Shown: positions 12,789 to 21,870 of the stretch, piece after piece
Layout: each line of letters starts with the position of its first letter
Numbering within the stretch: the first letter of the stretch is position 1
Assembly: GCA_016192065.1 (NCBI GenBank)
Contig: JACPUX010000019.1
Coordinates: 1 to 64,000 of the forward strand
Direction of reading: 5' to 3'
DNA: 64,000 nt
DNA from: Betaproteobacteria bacterium
GTDB lineage: Bacteria; Pseudomonadota; Gammaproteobacteria; Burkholderiales; Casimicrobiaceae
Notes under the pieces: generated by a model
What the model was told of the DNA's origin: nothing
Databases searched by the model: none
The model's input: only the letters and a program-made list of their open reading frames with translations
Position numbers and translations under genes: made by a program

Positions 12789-14015
12789 ATGGGCTTTCAG
12801 CAGGCACTGAGCGGACTCAACGCCGCTTCAAGGAATCTCGACGTAATCGGGAACAACGTCGCCAACGCCAACACCGTGGGCTTCAAAACCTCGCAGGCGC
12901 AGTTTGCCGATCTGTTCGCGGCTTCACTCAGCGGAGCGAGCTCCAATACCGCGGGAATCGGCACGCGGCTCGCGGCGGTGGCGCAACAGTTCACGCAAGG
13001 CGCTGTCACCGTTTCCTCGAATCCGCTGGACATGGCGATCAACGGTTCGGGATTCTTCCGGCTCTCCGACAACGGCACCATCAAGTATTCGCGCAATGGC
13101 CAGTTCCAGCTCGACAAGGACGGCTACATCATCAATAGCGCCAACATGCAATTGACCGGCTACCCCATCGATGCCACCGGGGCGCTGGACACCGCTTCGC
13201 CGCAGCCGCTGCGCTTGTCCACCAGCGACTTGGCGCCGGTGGCGACCACCCAGATGGCCGGCGTGTTGAACCTCGATTCCCGCGCCCCGATCATCGGCGC
13301 CGCTTTCGATCCAACCAATTCGGCCACCTTCACCAACTCGACTTCGCTCTCGGTGTACGACAGTCTGGGCAACGCGCACTCGATGTCGCTGTATTTCGTC
13401 AAGACCGCGGCCAGCACCTGGAACGTGTATGGCACGCTCGATGGCGCGACCGGGCCGGTGACCCCTTCGCCCCTGGGCACCCTCACCTTTACCAGTACCG
13501 GCGCCATCGATACCACCGCCACGACGCTGCCGTTTGCGGCCTCGCTGGCCTTCACCAACGGCGCTACGACGCCCCAGGCGGTCAACGTCGATTTCACCGG
13601 CACCACCCAGTTCGGCAGCGGCTTTTCGGTCAACGCGCTCACTCAGGACGGCTACACCTCGGGCAAGCTCTCGGGCTTCAGCATCTCCTCCGACGGCACC
13701 ATACTCGGCCGCTACACCAACGGGCGCACCTCCACCCTGGGGCAGGTGGTGATGGCCAACTTCACCAACCCCAACGGGCTGGTGCCCATGGGCGGCAACA
13801 CCTGGGCGGAATCGGCTGACTCCGGAACGCCCTTGATTGGCGAGCCCAGCTCGGGAAATCTGGGCGCACTTCAATCGGGCGCGGTGGAGGACTCCAACGT
13901 CGATCTCACCGCCGAGCTGGTCAACATGATTACCGCGCAGCGGGTGTACCAGGCCAACGCCCAGACCATCAAGACTCAGGACGCGGTACTGCAAACGCTG
14001 GTCAACCTGCGCTAG
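12789..14015 (+). CDS. flgE: Flagellar hook protein FlgE
   Basis: 408 residues, typical for betaproteobacterial FlgE. It polymerises into the hook. The N-terminal D0 signature is GFQQALSGLNAASRNLDVIG, followed by NNVANANTVGFKTS. The body contains the FlgE D2 region (AAFDPTNSATFTNSTSLSVY, SMSLYFVKTAAS), and the C-terminus has VDLTAELVNMITAQRVYQAN and a final QTLVNLR. AGGAGA upstream of the ATG is a good ribosome binding site. Its length determinant, FliK, is encoded in the opposite fli operon. Confidence 0.96.
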   Translation: MGFQQALSGLNAASRNLDVIGNNVANANTVGFKTSQAQFADLFAASLSGASSNTAGIGTRLAAVAQQFTQGAVTVSSNPLDMAINGSGFFRLSDNGTIKYSRNGQFQLDKDGYIINSANMQLTGYPIDATGALDTASPQPLRLSTSDLAPVATTQMAGVLNLDSRAPIIGAAFDPTNSATFTNSTSLSVYDSLGNAHSMSLYFVKTAASTWNVYGTLDGATGPVTPSPLGTLTFTSTGAIDTTATTLPFAASLAFTNGATTPQAVNVDFTGTTQFGSGFSVNALTQDGYTSGKLSGFSISSDGTILGRYTNGRTSTLGQVVMANFTNPNGLVPMGGNTWAESADSGTPLIGEPSSGNLGALQSGAVEDSNVDLTAELVNMITAQRVYQANAQTIKTQDAVLQTLVNLR

Positions 14016-14037
14016 CTAATCCCCTGGAGAAGTCCGC

Positions 14038-14778
14038 ATGGACCGCCTGATCTACATTGCCATGACCGGCGCCAGCCAGACGCTCAACCAGCAGTCCACG
14101 GTGGCGCACAATCTGGCCAACGTCGCGACCCCAGGCTTTCGGGCGCAGACCACGGCCTTGCGCGCGACCCCGGTGTTTGGCCAAGGGCTCGCCAGCCGCG
14201 CGTTCGTGGTCGATTCGACGCCCGGTTCCGACCTCCGGGCCGGCCCGGTGCAACACACCGGGCGCGATCTCGACGTGGCAGTGCAAGGCCAGGGCTGGAT
14301 CGCGGTGCAAGCCAAGGATGGCACCGAGGCTTACACCCGCAACGGCAGCCTGATGGTCGATCTCAATGGCGCACTGCTCACCCGCACCGGACTGCCGGTG
14401 CTGGGCGACGGTGGGCCGATCACCCTGCCCGCCGACGCCAAGATCACCATCGGCAAGGACGGCACGGTCTCCGCCCTGCCGGCCGGGCAGGCAGCCAGCA
14501 CCATCGTCACCGCCGGGCGCATCAAGCTTGTGAACCCGCCGGAGGACCAGTTGACGCGCGGCGCCGACGGGCTGTTCCGGGTCAAGGGCGGCAACGTCGA
14601 GGCCGATGCCCGGGTGACGCTGGCGGACAGTTCGCTCGAAGGCAGCAACGTCAACGTCGCCGAGACCATGGTGCAGATGATCAGCCTGGCGCGGCAATTC
14701 GAATTGCAAATGAAGCTCCTGCAAAACGCCGAAAGCGATGCGCAGAAGGCGAGCCAGTTGCTCAATCTCAACGGCTGA
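14038..14778 (+). CDS. flgF: Flagellar basal-body rod protein FlgF
   Basis: 246 residues. FlgF is a proximal rod protein. The start MDRLIYIAMTGASQTLNQQ and the axial signature TVAHNLANVATPGFRAQTTA are diagnostic. The middle domain has DLDVAVQGQGWIAVQAKDG and the C-terminus VNVAETMVQMISLARQFELQ. Gene order and spacing (22 bp from flgE, 15 bp to flgG) fit one transcript. Confidence 0.96.
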   Translation: MDRLIYIAMTGASQTLNQQSTVAHNLANVATPGFRAQTTALRATPVFGQGLASRAFVVDSTPGSDLRAGPVQHTGRDLDVAVQGQGWIAVQAKDGTEAYTRNGSLMVDLNGALLTRTGLPVLGDGGPITLPADAKITIGKDGTVSALPAGQAASTIVTAGRIKLVNPPEDQLTRGADGLFRVKGGNVEADARVTLADSSLEGSNVNVAETMVQMISLARQFELQMKLLQNAESDAQKASQLLNLNG

Positions 14779-14793
14779 TCGGAGTAAACCGCC

Positions 14794-15576
14794 ATGATCC
14801 GTTCCCTGTGGATTTCCAAGACCGGCCTCGATGCGCAGCAAACGCAGATGGATGTGCTGGCCAACAACCTCGCCAACGTCAGCACCAATGGTTTCAAGCG
14901 CTCGCGCCCGGTGTTCGAGGACTTGCTCTACCAGACCATCCGCCAGCCCGGCGCTCAATCGACGCAACAGACGCAATTGCCCTCGGGCCTGCAACTGGGC
15001 ACCGGCGTGCGCACCGTGGCCACGGAACGGCTGTTCACCCAGGGCAACTTGCAGCAGACCGGCAATGCGCTCGACGTGGCGATCCAGGGCAACGGTTTTT
15101 TCAGTGTGCTCTTGCCCGACGGCAGCACCGCCTATACCCGCGACGGGTCTTTCCAGCGCGACAGCCAGGGCCAGATCGTCACCTCCAGCGGCTACACCGT
15201 GCAACCCGCGATCACCATTCCCGCCAATGCCACCTCGGTGACCATCGGGCGTGACGGTACCGTGAGCATCACCCAGCCCGGCACCAGCGCCACCACCCAG
15301 GTGGGCGCGCTGCAACTAAGCAGTTTCGTGAACCCCGGCGGCTTGCAGAGCGTGGGCGAGAACCTCTACCTCGAGACCGCCGCCAGCGGCACGCCCAATG
15401 CCAACACGCCGGGCACCAACGGCCTGGGCACGCTCAACCAGAATTACGTGGAAACCTCGAACGTCAACGTGGTCGAGGAACTGGTGAGCATGATCCAGAC
15501 CCAGCGCGCCTATGAACTCAACTCCAAGTCGATCCAGACTTCGGACCAGATGCTGCAACGGCTTTCCCAACTCTGA
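14794..15576 (+). CDS. flgG: Flagellar distal rod protein FlgG
   Basis: 260 residues, the standard FlgG length. FlgG forms the distal rod that crosses the P and L rings. The N-terminus is nearly invariant ([20 protein letters not shown], then [20 protein letters not shown]), with the FlgG-specific segment directly after it. The C-terminus has [19 protein letters not shown] and [11 protein letters not shown]. It lies between flgF and the ring genes flgH and flgI. Confidence 0.97.
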   Translation: MIRSLWISKTGLDAQQTQMDVLANNLANVSTNGFKRSRPVFEDLLYQTIRQPGAQSTQQTQLPSGLQLGTGVRTVATERLFTQGNLQQTGNALDVAIQGNGFFSVLLPDGSTAYTRDGSFQRDSQGQIVTSSGYTVQPAITIPANATSVTIGRDGTVSITQPGTSATTQVGALQLSSFVNPGGLQSVGENLYLETAASGTPNANTPGTNGLGTLNQNYVETSNVNVVEELVSMIQTQRAYELNSKSIQTSDQMLQRLSQL

Positions 15577-15588
15577 AAGGGATGCGCC

Positions 15589-16263
15589 ATGCGTTCCGCC
15601 CAACTGAAGCTACTGATCGTGGGTTTGGCCATGGGCCTGAGCGGCTGCGCCATGATGCAGCCCAGCATCGTGCGCGCGCCGGTGACCGCCCGCGCCGAGC
15701 CGCCACCCGCGCCGATCGCCAGGAACGGCGCGATCTTCCAGGCCAATGCCTCGCACTTGGCACTGTTCGAGGATCGCCGCGCGCGCTTCATCGGCGACAC
15801 CTTGACCATCAGCATCATCGAGAAGACCAGTGCCAGCAAGAAGAGCAGCAGCACCGCCAACCGCGAGGCCGGCGACACGTTTGCCGTGCCCACCCTGGCC
15901 AACCTGCCGGGCAAGGGCATCCTGGGTGCTTCGCTCTCGGCTTCGGCCAACAATAAGTTCACCGGCAAGGGCGAGAGCGCCAGCAACAACGATTTCACCG
16001 GCACCCTGGCGGTAACGGTGGTGGAAATTCTGCCCAACGGCAACTTGGTGGTGGCCGGCGAAAAGCAATTCGCGATCAACCAGGGCACCGAATTTCTGCG
16101 TTTCTCGGGCGTGGTGAACCCGAACAACATCACCTCGGGCAACGTCGTGAACTCTACCCAGGTCGCCGATGCGCGCATCGAATACCGCGGCAACGGCTAT
16201 ATCGACGAAGCCCAGACCATGGGCTGGCTGGCGCGGTTCTTCATGAATGTGTTGCCGTTCTAG
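15589..16263 (+). CDS. flgH: Flagellar L-ring lipoprotein FlgH
   Basis: 224 residues. FlgH forms the outer-membrane L ring. A lipoprotein signal is clear: a charged start, a hydrophobic stretch and the lipobox LSGC with the lipidated Cys at residue 20. Conserved blocks are GAIFQANASHLALFEDRRAR, IGDTLTISIIEKTSASKKS and the C-terminal GYIDEAQTMGWLARFFMNVL. Twelve bases separate it from flgG. A 125-bp gap to flgI holds no gene. Confidence 0.96.
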   Translation: MRSAQLKLLIVGLAMGLSGCAMMQPSIVRAPVTARAEPPPAPIARNGAIFQANASHLALFEDRRARFIGDTLTISIIEKTSASKKSSSTANREAGDTFAVPTLANLPGKGILGASLSASANNKFTGKGESASNNDFTGTLAVTVVEILPNGNLVVAGEKQFAINQGTEFLRFSGVVNPNNITSGNVVNSTQVADARIEYRGNGYIDEAQTMGWLARFFMNVLPF

Positions 16264-16388
16264 ATGGTGGTGTGGTGGTTGGAGCGACCTTGGCCGCGAA
16301 CGACCCGCTCATTCGCCCGCCGGGCCATTCACGGGCAAGCCCGATCCTACCGGGGACGGGTGGTGAGATTGAGGAAGGAAGAACAGGC

Positions 16389-17555
16389 ATGTTGATCAGC
16401 GGCAAGGTGAGTTCTGGTTCGGCAAGGCGGGTGCTGGCGGCGTGGGCGCTGCCTTGGCGACGCTTGCTGTGGCCAGCCTTGGCCGCGCTGGTTCTGGCCG
16501 CCGGAGTGGTGCGGGCCGAGCGGGTCAAGGACCTGGTCAGTGTGCAAGGCGTGCGGCCGAATCAATTGATCGGTTACGGCGTGGTGGTGGGCCTCGACGG
16601 CAGTGGCGACCAAACCACCCAGACACCCTTCACGGTGCAAAGTGTGGTCAGCATGCTGGCGCAGATGGGGGTGTCGCTCCCCCCCGGCACCAGCCTGCAA
16701 TTGAAAAACGTCGCCGCGGTGATGGTGACCTCGACCCTGCCGGCGTTTGCGCGCCCCGGGCAGACGCTCGATGTGACCGTGTCTTCGATCGGCAATGCCA
16801 AGAGTCTCAGGGGCGGCACGCTCTTGCTCGCGCCCTTGAAAGGCCTCGACGGCCAGATTTACGCCATGGCGCAAGGCAATGTTTTAGTCGGGGGAGCGGG
16901 GGCGCAAGGCGGCGGAGGGAGTTCGGCGCAGATCAATCATTTGAGCGCCGGGCGCGTGCCCGCGGGGGCTACGGTGGAACGTTCGGTGCCCACACCCTTG
17001 GGCCAGGGCGATTACATCGACCTCGAGGCACACACCTCCGACTTCGCCTTAGTGCACAACATCGCCAACGCCATCAACGCCGGCACCAGTCCCGGCACGG
17101 CGCTGGCGCGCGACGGCCGGGTGATCCGGCTCAAGGCGCCCAGCGGCGACGACGAGCGAGTCGGCTTTCTCGCCAAAGTGGGCGAACTGGCGGTGGTCCC
17201 GGTCAAGTCCGCGGCCAAGGTGCTGTTCAACGCCCGCACCGGCTCGGTGGTCATGAACCAGAGCGTCAACATCGAAGCCTGCGCGGTGGCGCATGGCAAC
17301 CTTTCGGTGATCATCTCCAACCAACCGGTGATCTCCCAGCCCAATCCATTGGCGGGCGGCCAGACCGTGCAAACGCAGAGCTCCCAGGTCGAGATTCGCG
17401 CCGACAAAGGCGAAATCGTCATGCTCGGCGGCGCCTCGCTCGGCGAGGTGGTGAAAGCCCTCAACGCCATCGGCGCGACCCCCCAGGACCTCCTGGCGAT
17501 CTTGCAAGCGATCAAGGCGGCGGGAGCCTTGCGCGCCGAGCTCGAAGTGATCTGA
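16389..17555 (+). CDS. flgI: Flagellar P-ring protein FlgI
   Basis: 388 residues from the ATG at 16389, preceded by AGGAAGGA; the open frame back to 16272 lacks a ribosome binding site. FlgI forms the periplasmic P ring around the rod. A long Sec signal (hydrophobic WPALAALVLAAGVVRA) is followed by the mature start ERVKDLVSVQGVRPNQLIGY, which is highly conserved. Further blocks are GVSLPPGTSLQLKNVAAVMV, LKGLDGQIYAMAQGN, and a C-terminus rich in NAIGATPQDLLAILQAIKAA. Assembly needs FlgA. Confidence 0.96.
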   Translation: MLISGKVSSGSARRVLAAWALPWRRLLWPALAALVLAAGVVRAERVKDLVSVQGVRPNQLIGYGVVVGLDGSGDQTTQTPFTVQSVVSMLAQMGVSLPPGTSLQLKNVAAVMVTSTLPAFARPGQTLDVTVSSIGNAKSLRGGTLLLAPLKGLDGQIYAMAQGNVLVGGAGAQGGGGSSAQINHLSAGRVPAGATVERSVPTPLGQGDYIDLEAHTSDFALVHNIANAINAGTSPGTALARDGRVIRLKAPSGDDERVGFLAKVGELAVVPVKSAAKVLFNARTGSVVMNQSVNIEACAVAHGNLSVIISNQPVISQPNPLAGGQTVQTQSSQVEIRADKGEIVMLGGASLGEVVKALNAIGATPQDLLAILQAIKAAGALRAELEVI

Positions 17556-17569
17556 GCGCGGGTGCAAGC

Positions 17570-18532
17570 ATGGCCATACCGGGCAAAGTCGACGCGAGCA
17601 GCACCTTCGCCCTCGATGCGCAGGCGCTTTCGCGGCTGAAGACCCAGGCAGCGAGCGATCCGCAGCGAGCGCTCAAATCAGCGGCCCAGCAATTCGAGGC
17701 GGTGTTCGTGGACATGCTGCTGAAAAGCATGCGCGCCACATTGCCCAAGAGCGGCATGCTCGATTCCAACGAGACCCAGTTCTACACTTCCATGCTCGAC
17801 AGCCAGGTGGCGCAAAGCATGGCGAGTCGGGGCATCGGCCTGGCCGAGGTGATGGTGCGGCAGTTGCAGCACCAATCCCGCGCTCTGGGAGCGGCCCAGA
17901 CACCGTCGCTGGAGGGTGCCGCCCTGGTGCCGGCGGCGCTGCGCCAGGCCGCCGGTGACACCGGTGCAACGCTGGTCGCGGCCCCCACCAAGCCGAACGG
18001 CGCGGCGCCCGGCCTCTCGGTTCCGGGCCTGTTCGAGCAGGCGCGCGCCAGCGTCGGCAAGGTGATCGACAGTTTTACCGAAAAGTTGCTCCCGCACGCC
18101 GTGGCGGCGAGCCAGGTGGCCAAGGTGCCGGCCTTCTTCATGCTCGGCCAGGCGGCCCTGGAAACCGGTTGGGGGCGACGGGAGATCGTCGGCCCTGGCG
18201 GTGAGCAAAGCTACAACCTTTTCGGCATCAAGGCGGGCAAGGGCTGGACCGGCAAAGTGGTGGAAGCCACGACCACCGAGTGGAGCAAGGGCGAGGCGAA
18301 GAAGGTGGTGGAGAAGTTTCGCGCCTATGGCTCGTATGCCGAGGCCTTCGCCGACTACGCTCGGCTGCTCACGGAAAACCCGCGCTACGCCGCGGTGATG
18401 GACCAGCTCGGCGAGGTCGCGGGCTTCGCTCAGGGCTTGCAGAAAGCGGGCTATGCCACTGATCCGCAATACGCTAAGAAGCTGGCCCGCACCATCGATA
18501 CGCTGGTGAACCGGTATGGTGCGGCGGGTTGA
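17570..18532 (+). CDS. flgJ: Flagellar rod assembly protein/muramidase FlgJ
   Basis: 320 residues from the ATG at 17570, so this is the two-domain form. Residues 1-100 are the rod-capping domain (SAAQQFEAVFVDMLLKSMRA, FYTSMLDSQVAQSMASRGIG). Residues about 165-320 are a peptidoglycan hydrolase of the glucosaminidase type, with the likely catalytic Glu198 in QAALETGWGRREI and the following YNLFGIKAGKGW. It opens the peptidoglycan for the rod. It is the last gene before the flgK promoter gap. Confidence 0.95.
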   Translation: MAIPGKVDASSTFALDAQALSRLKTQAASDPQRALKSAAQQFEAVFVDMLLKSMRATLPKSGMLDSNETQFYTSMLDSQVAQSMASRGIGLAEVMVRQLQHQSRALGAAQTPSLEGAALVPAALRQAAGDTGATLVAAPTKPNGAAPGLSVPGLFEQARASVGKVIDSFTEKLLPHAVAASQVAKVPAFFMLGQAALETGWGRREIVGPGGEQSYNLFGIKAGKGWTGKVVEATTTEWSKGEAKKVVEKFRAYGSYAEAFADYARLLTENPRYAAVMDQLGEVAGFAQGLQKAGYATDPQYAKKLARTIDTLVNRYGAAG

Positions 18533-18568
18533 GGAAACCGACGGGGGGAATGAGGCGACGGCCGGCGC

Positions 18569-18595
18569 TCAATAAACCGGGCAGGCGGCCGTTAT
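18569..18595 (+). promoter_or_regulatory. Candidate sigma-28 promoter of flgKL, inside an inverted repeat
   Basis: TCAA (18569-18572), 15 bases, then GCCGTTAT (18588-18595) resembles the sigma-28 pattern TAAA-N15-GCCGATAA. The same stretch is bounded by inverted TCAATAA / TTATTGA arms (18569-18575, 18592-18598). The flgK ATG is about 50 bp downstream, and flgKL is a class 3 unit in many flagellar regulons. Confidence 0.45.
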
Positions 18596-18643
18596 TGAAC
18601 TATCCAGGCATGTGAAGGGCGCGAACCGCGCGGGCAGGGCAAG

Positions 18644-20545
18644 ATGAGCGGACTATTCGGTATCGGTGTCAGCGGCCTCAATGCCGCCCAGATTGGCCTG
18701 GCCACCACCAGCCACAACATCACCAACGCGGCGACGCCGGGGTACCACCGGCAGACCGCGGTGCAGCGCGCCGCCACGCCGATGCAATCCGGCGCCGGCT
18801 TCATCGGCCAGGGCGCCGAGGTGCAGACGGTCAAGCGGCAGTACGACCAGTTTCTGCAAAACCAGTTGGTCGAAGTTCGTTCGCAAGGCGCGCAGTTCAA
18901 TCGCTACCTGTCCGAAATCGCGCAGATCGACAATGTGCTTGCCGACAGCTCGGCGGGGGTTTCGCCGGCGATGCAGGAATTCTTCCGCGGCCTGCAGGAT
19001 GTCGCCACCAATCCCGCCTCGGTGCCTTCGCGCCAGGCGCTCCTGTCCACGGCGCAATCGCTGGCGGCCCGCTTCCAGGCGGTCAACGCACGCTTCGATT
19101 CTGTGCGCGCCGGCATCAACACCCAGATCGATGCCAGCGTTACCGCGATCAACACCTATGCCGCGCAAATCGCCGAGCTCAATGACCGGATCGTCTTGCT
19201 GGGCGGGGCCGGCGAGGGGCAACCGCCGAACGACCTCCTGGATCAGCGCGACCAGTTGGTCTCGGAACTCAATCAGCAGATTCGCACCACCGTGGTGAAG
19301 CAAAGCGATGGTGCCTACAATCTTTTCATCGGCACCGGTCAATCGCTGGTGGTCGGCAATGAGGTCTCCAAGCTGGTGGCGACCGATTCCACCGCTCAGC
19401 CCGGGCGCACCGTGGTGGCCTATCAACTGGGCAGTACGCAGGTGGAACTGGCCGAGAGCAGCCTCACCGGCGGCAACCTGGGCGGGTTGATCGCCTTTCG
19501 CGCCAATTCGCTCGACGCAGGCCAGGCCGCGCTGGGCCGCGTGGCCATCGGCTTGGCGCAATCGTTCAATGATCAGCACCGGCTCGGGCAGGATCTCACC
19601 GGCGCCCTGGGCGGCAACTTCTTCAACGTCGGCAGTCCGGCCGTGGCCGCGGACACCGACAACATCGGCACCGCGGTGATCGGCGCGAGCCTCGGCTCGG
19701 TGTCCGCGCTCACCACCAGCAGCTACCAGTTGAGCTACGACGGCGCCAACTACACGCTGATCCGCACCTCCGACGGCAACTCGCAAACCTTTGCGACCTT
19801 GCCGCAGACCGTCGATGGCGTGGTGTTTTCACTCACCTCCGGCGCTCCGGCGGCGGGCGACCGTTTTCTCATCCAGCCCACCATCAACGGCGCCCGCGAC
19901 TTCAACGTGCTGATCAACGACACCGCGCGCATCGCCGCGGCCGCGCCGATCCGCGCCTCGGCGGCGCTGGCCAACACCGGCCGAGCGACGGTCACACCCG
20001 GCAGCGTCAACCCGCCGCCGCCGCCCAACGCCAACCTCACTCAGCCGGTCAGCATTACCTTCACCAGCGCCACCACCTTCAATGTGGTGGGCACCGGCAC
20101 CGGCAACCCGGTCGGCGTGGCCTACACCTCGGGCGGCAACATCACCTACAACGGCTGGACCATTCAGATCAGCGGTACGCCTGCCATCGGCGACGTCTTC
20201 ACCATCGGCCCGAATACCAGCGGCACCGGCGACAACCGCAACGCCCTAGCCCTGGCGGGCTTGCAGACCAGCGCCTTGCTGGCCAACGGCACCGCCAGTA
20301 TTCAAGACGCCTATGCGCAACTGGTGAGCGAAATCGGCAACAAGACGCGCGAACTGCAAGTCAGCGTGAGTGCGCAGGACTCGGTGATCCAGCAGACCGA
20401 GGCGACGCAGCAGTCACTCGCTGGCGTCAATCTCGACGAGGAAGCGGCCAACCTCATCCGCTACCAGCAGTCCTATCAGGCGGCGGGCAAGGTCTTGCAG
20501 ATCGCCGCTTCGCTCTTCCAGTCCATTCTCGACATTGGAGGCTGA
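18644..20545 (+). CDS. flgK: Flagellar hook-filament junction protein FlgK (HAP1)
   Basis: 633 residues, on the long side for FlgK because of a central insert (about residues 350-530) rich in Thr/Gly/Asn. Both conserved ends are present: SGLFGIGVSGLNAAQIGLAT then SHNITNAATPGYHRQTA at the N-terminus, and VNLDEEAANLIRYQQSYQAA / ASLFQSILDIGG at the C-terminus. FlgK forms the first junction zone between hook and filament and is exported with FlgN. The ATG is 8 bases after GGGCAGGG. flgL follows almost directly. Confidence 0.96.
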   Translation: MSGLFGIGVSGLNAAQIGLATTSHNITNAATPGYHRQTAVQRAATPMQSGAGFIGQGAEVQTVKRQYDQFLQNQLVEVRSQGAQFNRYLSEIAQIDNVLADSSAGVSPAMQEFFRGLQDVATNPASVPSRQALLSTAQSLAARFQAVNARFDSVRAGINTQIDASVTAINTYAAQIAELNDRIVLLGGAGEGQPPNDLLDQRDQLVSELNQQIRTTVVKQSDGAYNLFIGTGQSLVVGNEVSKLVATDSTAQPGRTVVAYQLGSTQVELAESSLTGGNLGGLIAFRANSLDAGQAALGRVAIGLAQSFNDQHRLGQDLTGALGGNFFNVGSPAVAADTDNIGTAVIGASLGSVSALTTSSYQLSYDGANYTLIRTSDGNSQTFATLPQTVDGVVFSLTSGAPAAGDRFLIQPTINGARDFNVLINDTARIAAAAPIRASAALANTGRATVTPGSVNPPPPPNANLTQPVSITFTSATTFNVVGTGTGNPVGVAYTSGGNITYNGWTIQISGTPAIGDVFTIGPNTSGTGDNRNALALAGLQTSALLANGTASIQDAYAQLVSEIGNKTRELQVSVSAQDSVIQQTEATQQSLAGVNLDEEAANLIRYQQSYQAAGKVLQIAASLFQSILDIGG

Positions 20546-20549
20546 AGCC

Positions 20550-21758
20550 ATGCGCATCAGCACCATGAACTTCTACGACGTGGGCACGCGCGCCATGCTC
20601 GACCAGCAATCCGCGCTGCTCAAGACCCAACAGCAGGTGTCCACCGGGCGGCGCATCACCGTGCCTTCCGACGATCCGGTGGCAGCGGCGCGCGCATTGG
20701 TGGTGAGCCAGAGCGAGGCCATGAACCTACAATTCGGCAACAACCGCGATGCCGCCAAGACCTCGCTGGGTTTGGTCGATTCAGTGCTCGATTCCGTGGG
20801 CAACGTCATTCAGGACCTGCGCAGCATGGCCCTCGAGGCCGGTGATGGCGTGCTCAGCACCGCTGACCGCCAGAGCTTGGCCACGGCCATGCAGGGCCGC
20901 TTCAATGAACTGCTGGGCTTGGCCAACAGTCGTGACGGTTCGGGCAACTACATGTTCTCCGGCTTTCAGGTTGGCACCCAGCCGTTTGTGCCAACCGGTG
21001 GCAGCGTCAGCTACAACGGCGACGACGGCGCGCTCGCCCTGCAAGTCGCCGCCTCGCGCCAGATGGGCGTCACCGCCTCGGGGCGCGATGTCTTCGAGCG
21101 CATCCGCAACGGCAATGGCGTGTTCCAGACCGCGGCGGCGGGCGCCAATACCGGTACCGGTATCATCAATCAAGGATCGGTGGTCAATGCCAGCTTGCTC
21201 ACCGGGCAGAACTACGCCATCGTTTTCACCGTCGCCGCCGGAGTCACGACCTACGACCTGATCAACACCACGACCGCGACGACCATCTCCGCCGGCAACC
21301 CTTTCACGCCCAATGCCGCCATCACCGTGGACGGCATGCAGGTGCAGATCGAAGGCGCCCCGGCCAACGGCGACCAGTTCACGCTGACGCCCAGCGCCAA
21401 TCAGAGCCTGTTCACCACCATTTCCGATCTCATTACCGCGCTGCAAACACCCGCCGCCAGCCCGACCTTTGCGGCGCCGCTGGCCAATGCCCTGGGCCGC
21501 GGCATCGCCAACTTCGACCAGGCTCTGGACAACGTCTTGAAATACCGCGCCGACACCGGCGCCAAACTCAATGAAGTCGACTCCCTGGACGACACCGGCG
21601 AAGCAATCGACATCCAGTTCAAGCAGCAACTCTCCGAACTGCAAGATGTGGATTACGCCGAGGCCATATCCCGCCTCACTCGTCAGCAAGCCTTCCTCGA
21701 AGCCGCGCAGAAGTCATTCATCAAAGTCGTGAGCAACAAGCTGTTCGACTACATCTGA
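20550..21758 (+). CDS. flgL: Flagellar hook-filament junction protein FlgL (HAP3)
   Basis: 402 residues from the ATG at 20550 (MRISTMNFYDVGTRAMLDQQ), four bases after the flgK stop. It is flagellin-like at both ends: LLKTQQQVSTGRRITVPSDD with the conserved PSDDP, and at the C-terminus EAISRLTRQQAFLEAAQKSF. FlgL forms the second junction zone between hook and filament. Immediately after its stop a 14-bp tandem repeat array begins and runs into the end of the convergent fliR. Confidence 0.96.
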   Translation: MRISTMNFYDVGTRAMLDQQSALLKTQQQVSTGRRITVPSDDPVAAARALVVSQSEAMNLQFGNNRDAAKTSLGLVDSVLDSVGNVIQDLRSMALEAGDGVLSTADRQSLATAMQGRFNELLGLANSRDGSGNYMFSGFQVGTQPFVPTGGSVSYNGDDGALALQVAASRQMGVTASGRDVFERIRNGNGVFQTAAAGANTGTGIINQGSVVNASLLTGQNYAIVFTVAAGVTTYDLINTTTATTISAGNPFTPNAAITVDGMQVQIEGAPANGDQFTLTPSANQSLFTTISDLITALQTPAASPTFAAPLANALGRGIANFDQALDNVLKYRADTGAKLNEVDSLDDTGEAIDIQFKQQLSELQDVDYAEAISRLTRQQAFLEAAQKSFIKVVSNKLFDYI

Positions 21759-21759
21759 G

Positions 21760-21870
21760 ATCAAGAAACTAGTATCAAGAAACTAGGATCAAGAAACTAG
21801 GATCAAGAGACTAGTATCAAGAGACTAGTATCAAGAGACTAGTATCAAGAAACTAGTCTCTTGCAACTAG
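21760..21870. repeat. 14-bp minisatellite between flgL and fliR
   Basis: Seven consecutive full 14-bp units of ATCAAGARACTAGK (21760-21857) and a degenerate eighth (CTCTTGCAACTAG, 21858-21870). The array starts two bases after the flgL stop, and its last unit supplies the fliR stop codon (minus strand, 21869-21867). Five of the seven units end in the palindrome ACTAGT. Confidence 0.95.
21832..21863. terminator. Perfect 12-bp hairpin at the flgL/fliR convergence
   Basis: CAAGAGACTAGT (21832-21843) pairs with ACTAGTCTCTTG (21852-21863) across an 8-base loop. The degenerate last repeat unit creates the inverted arm. Its position between convergent operons suggests a bidirectional transcript end, but there is no T-run, so factor-independent termination is not assured. 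Confidence 0.45.

Noticed and set aside
21760-21870. Regular short repeats suggestive of a CRISPR array
   Set aside because: Units are contiguous 14-mers without spacers, and no cas gene is nearby; this is a minisatellite.
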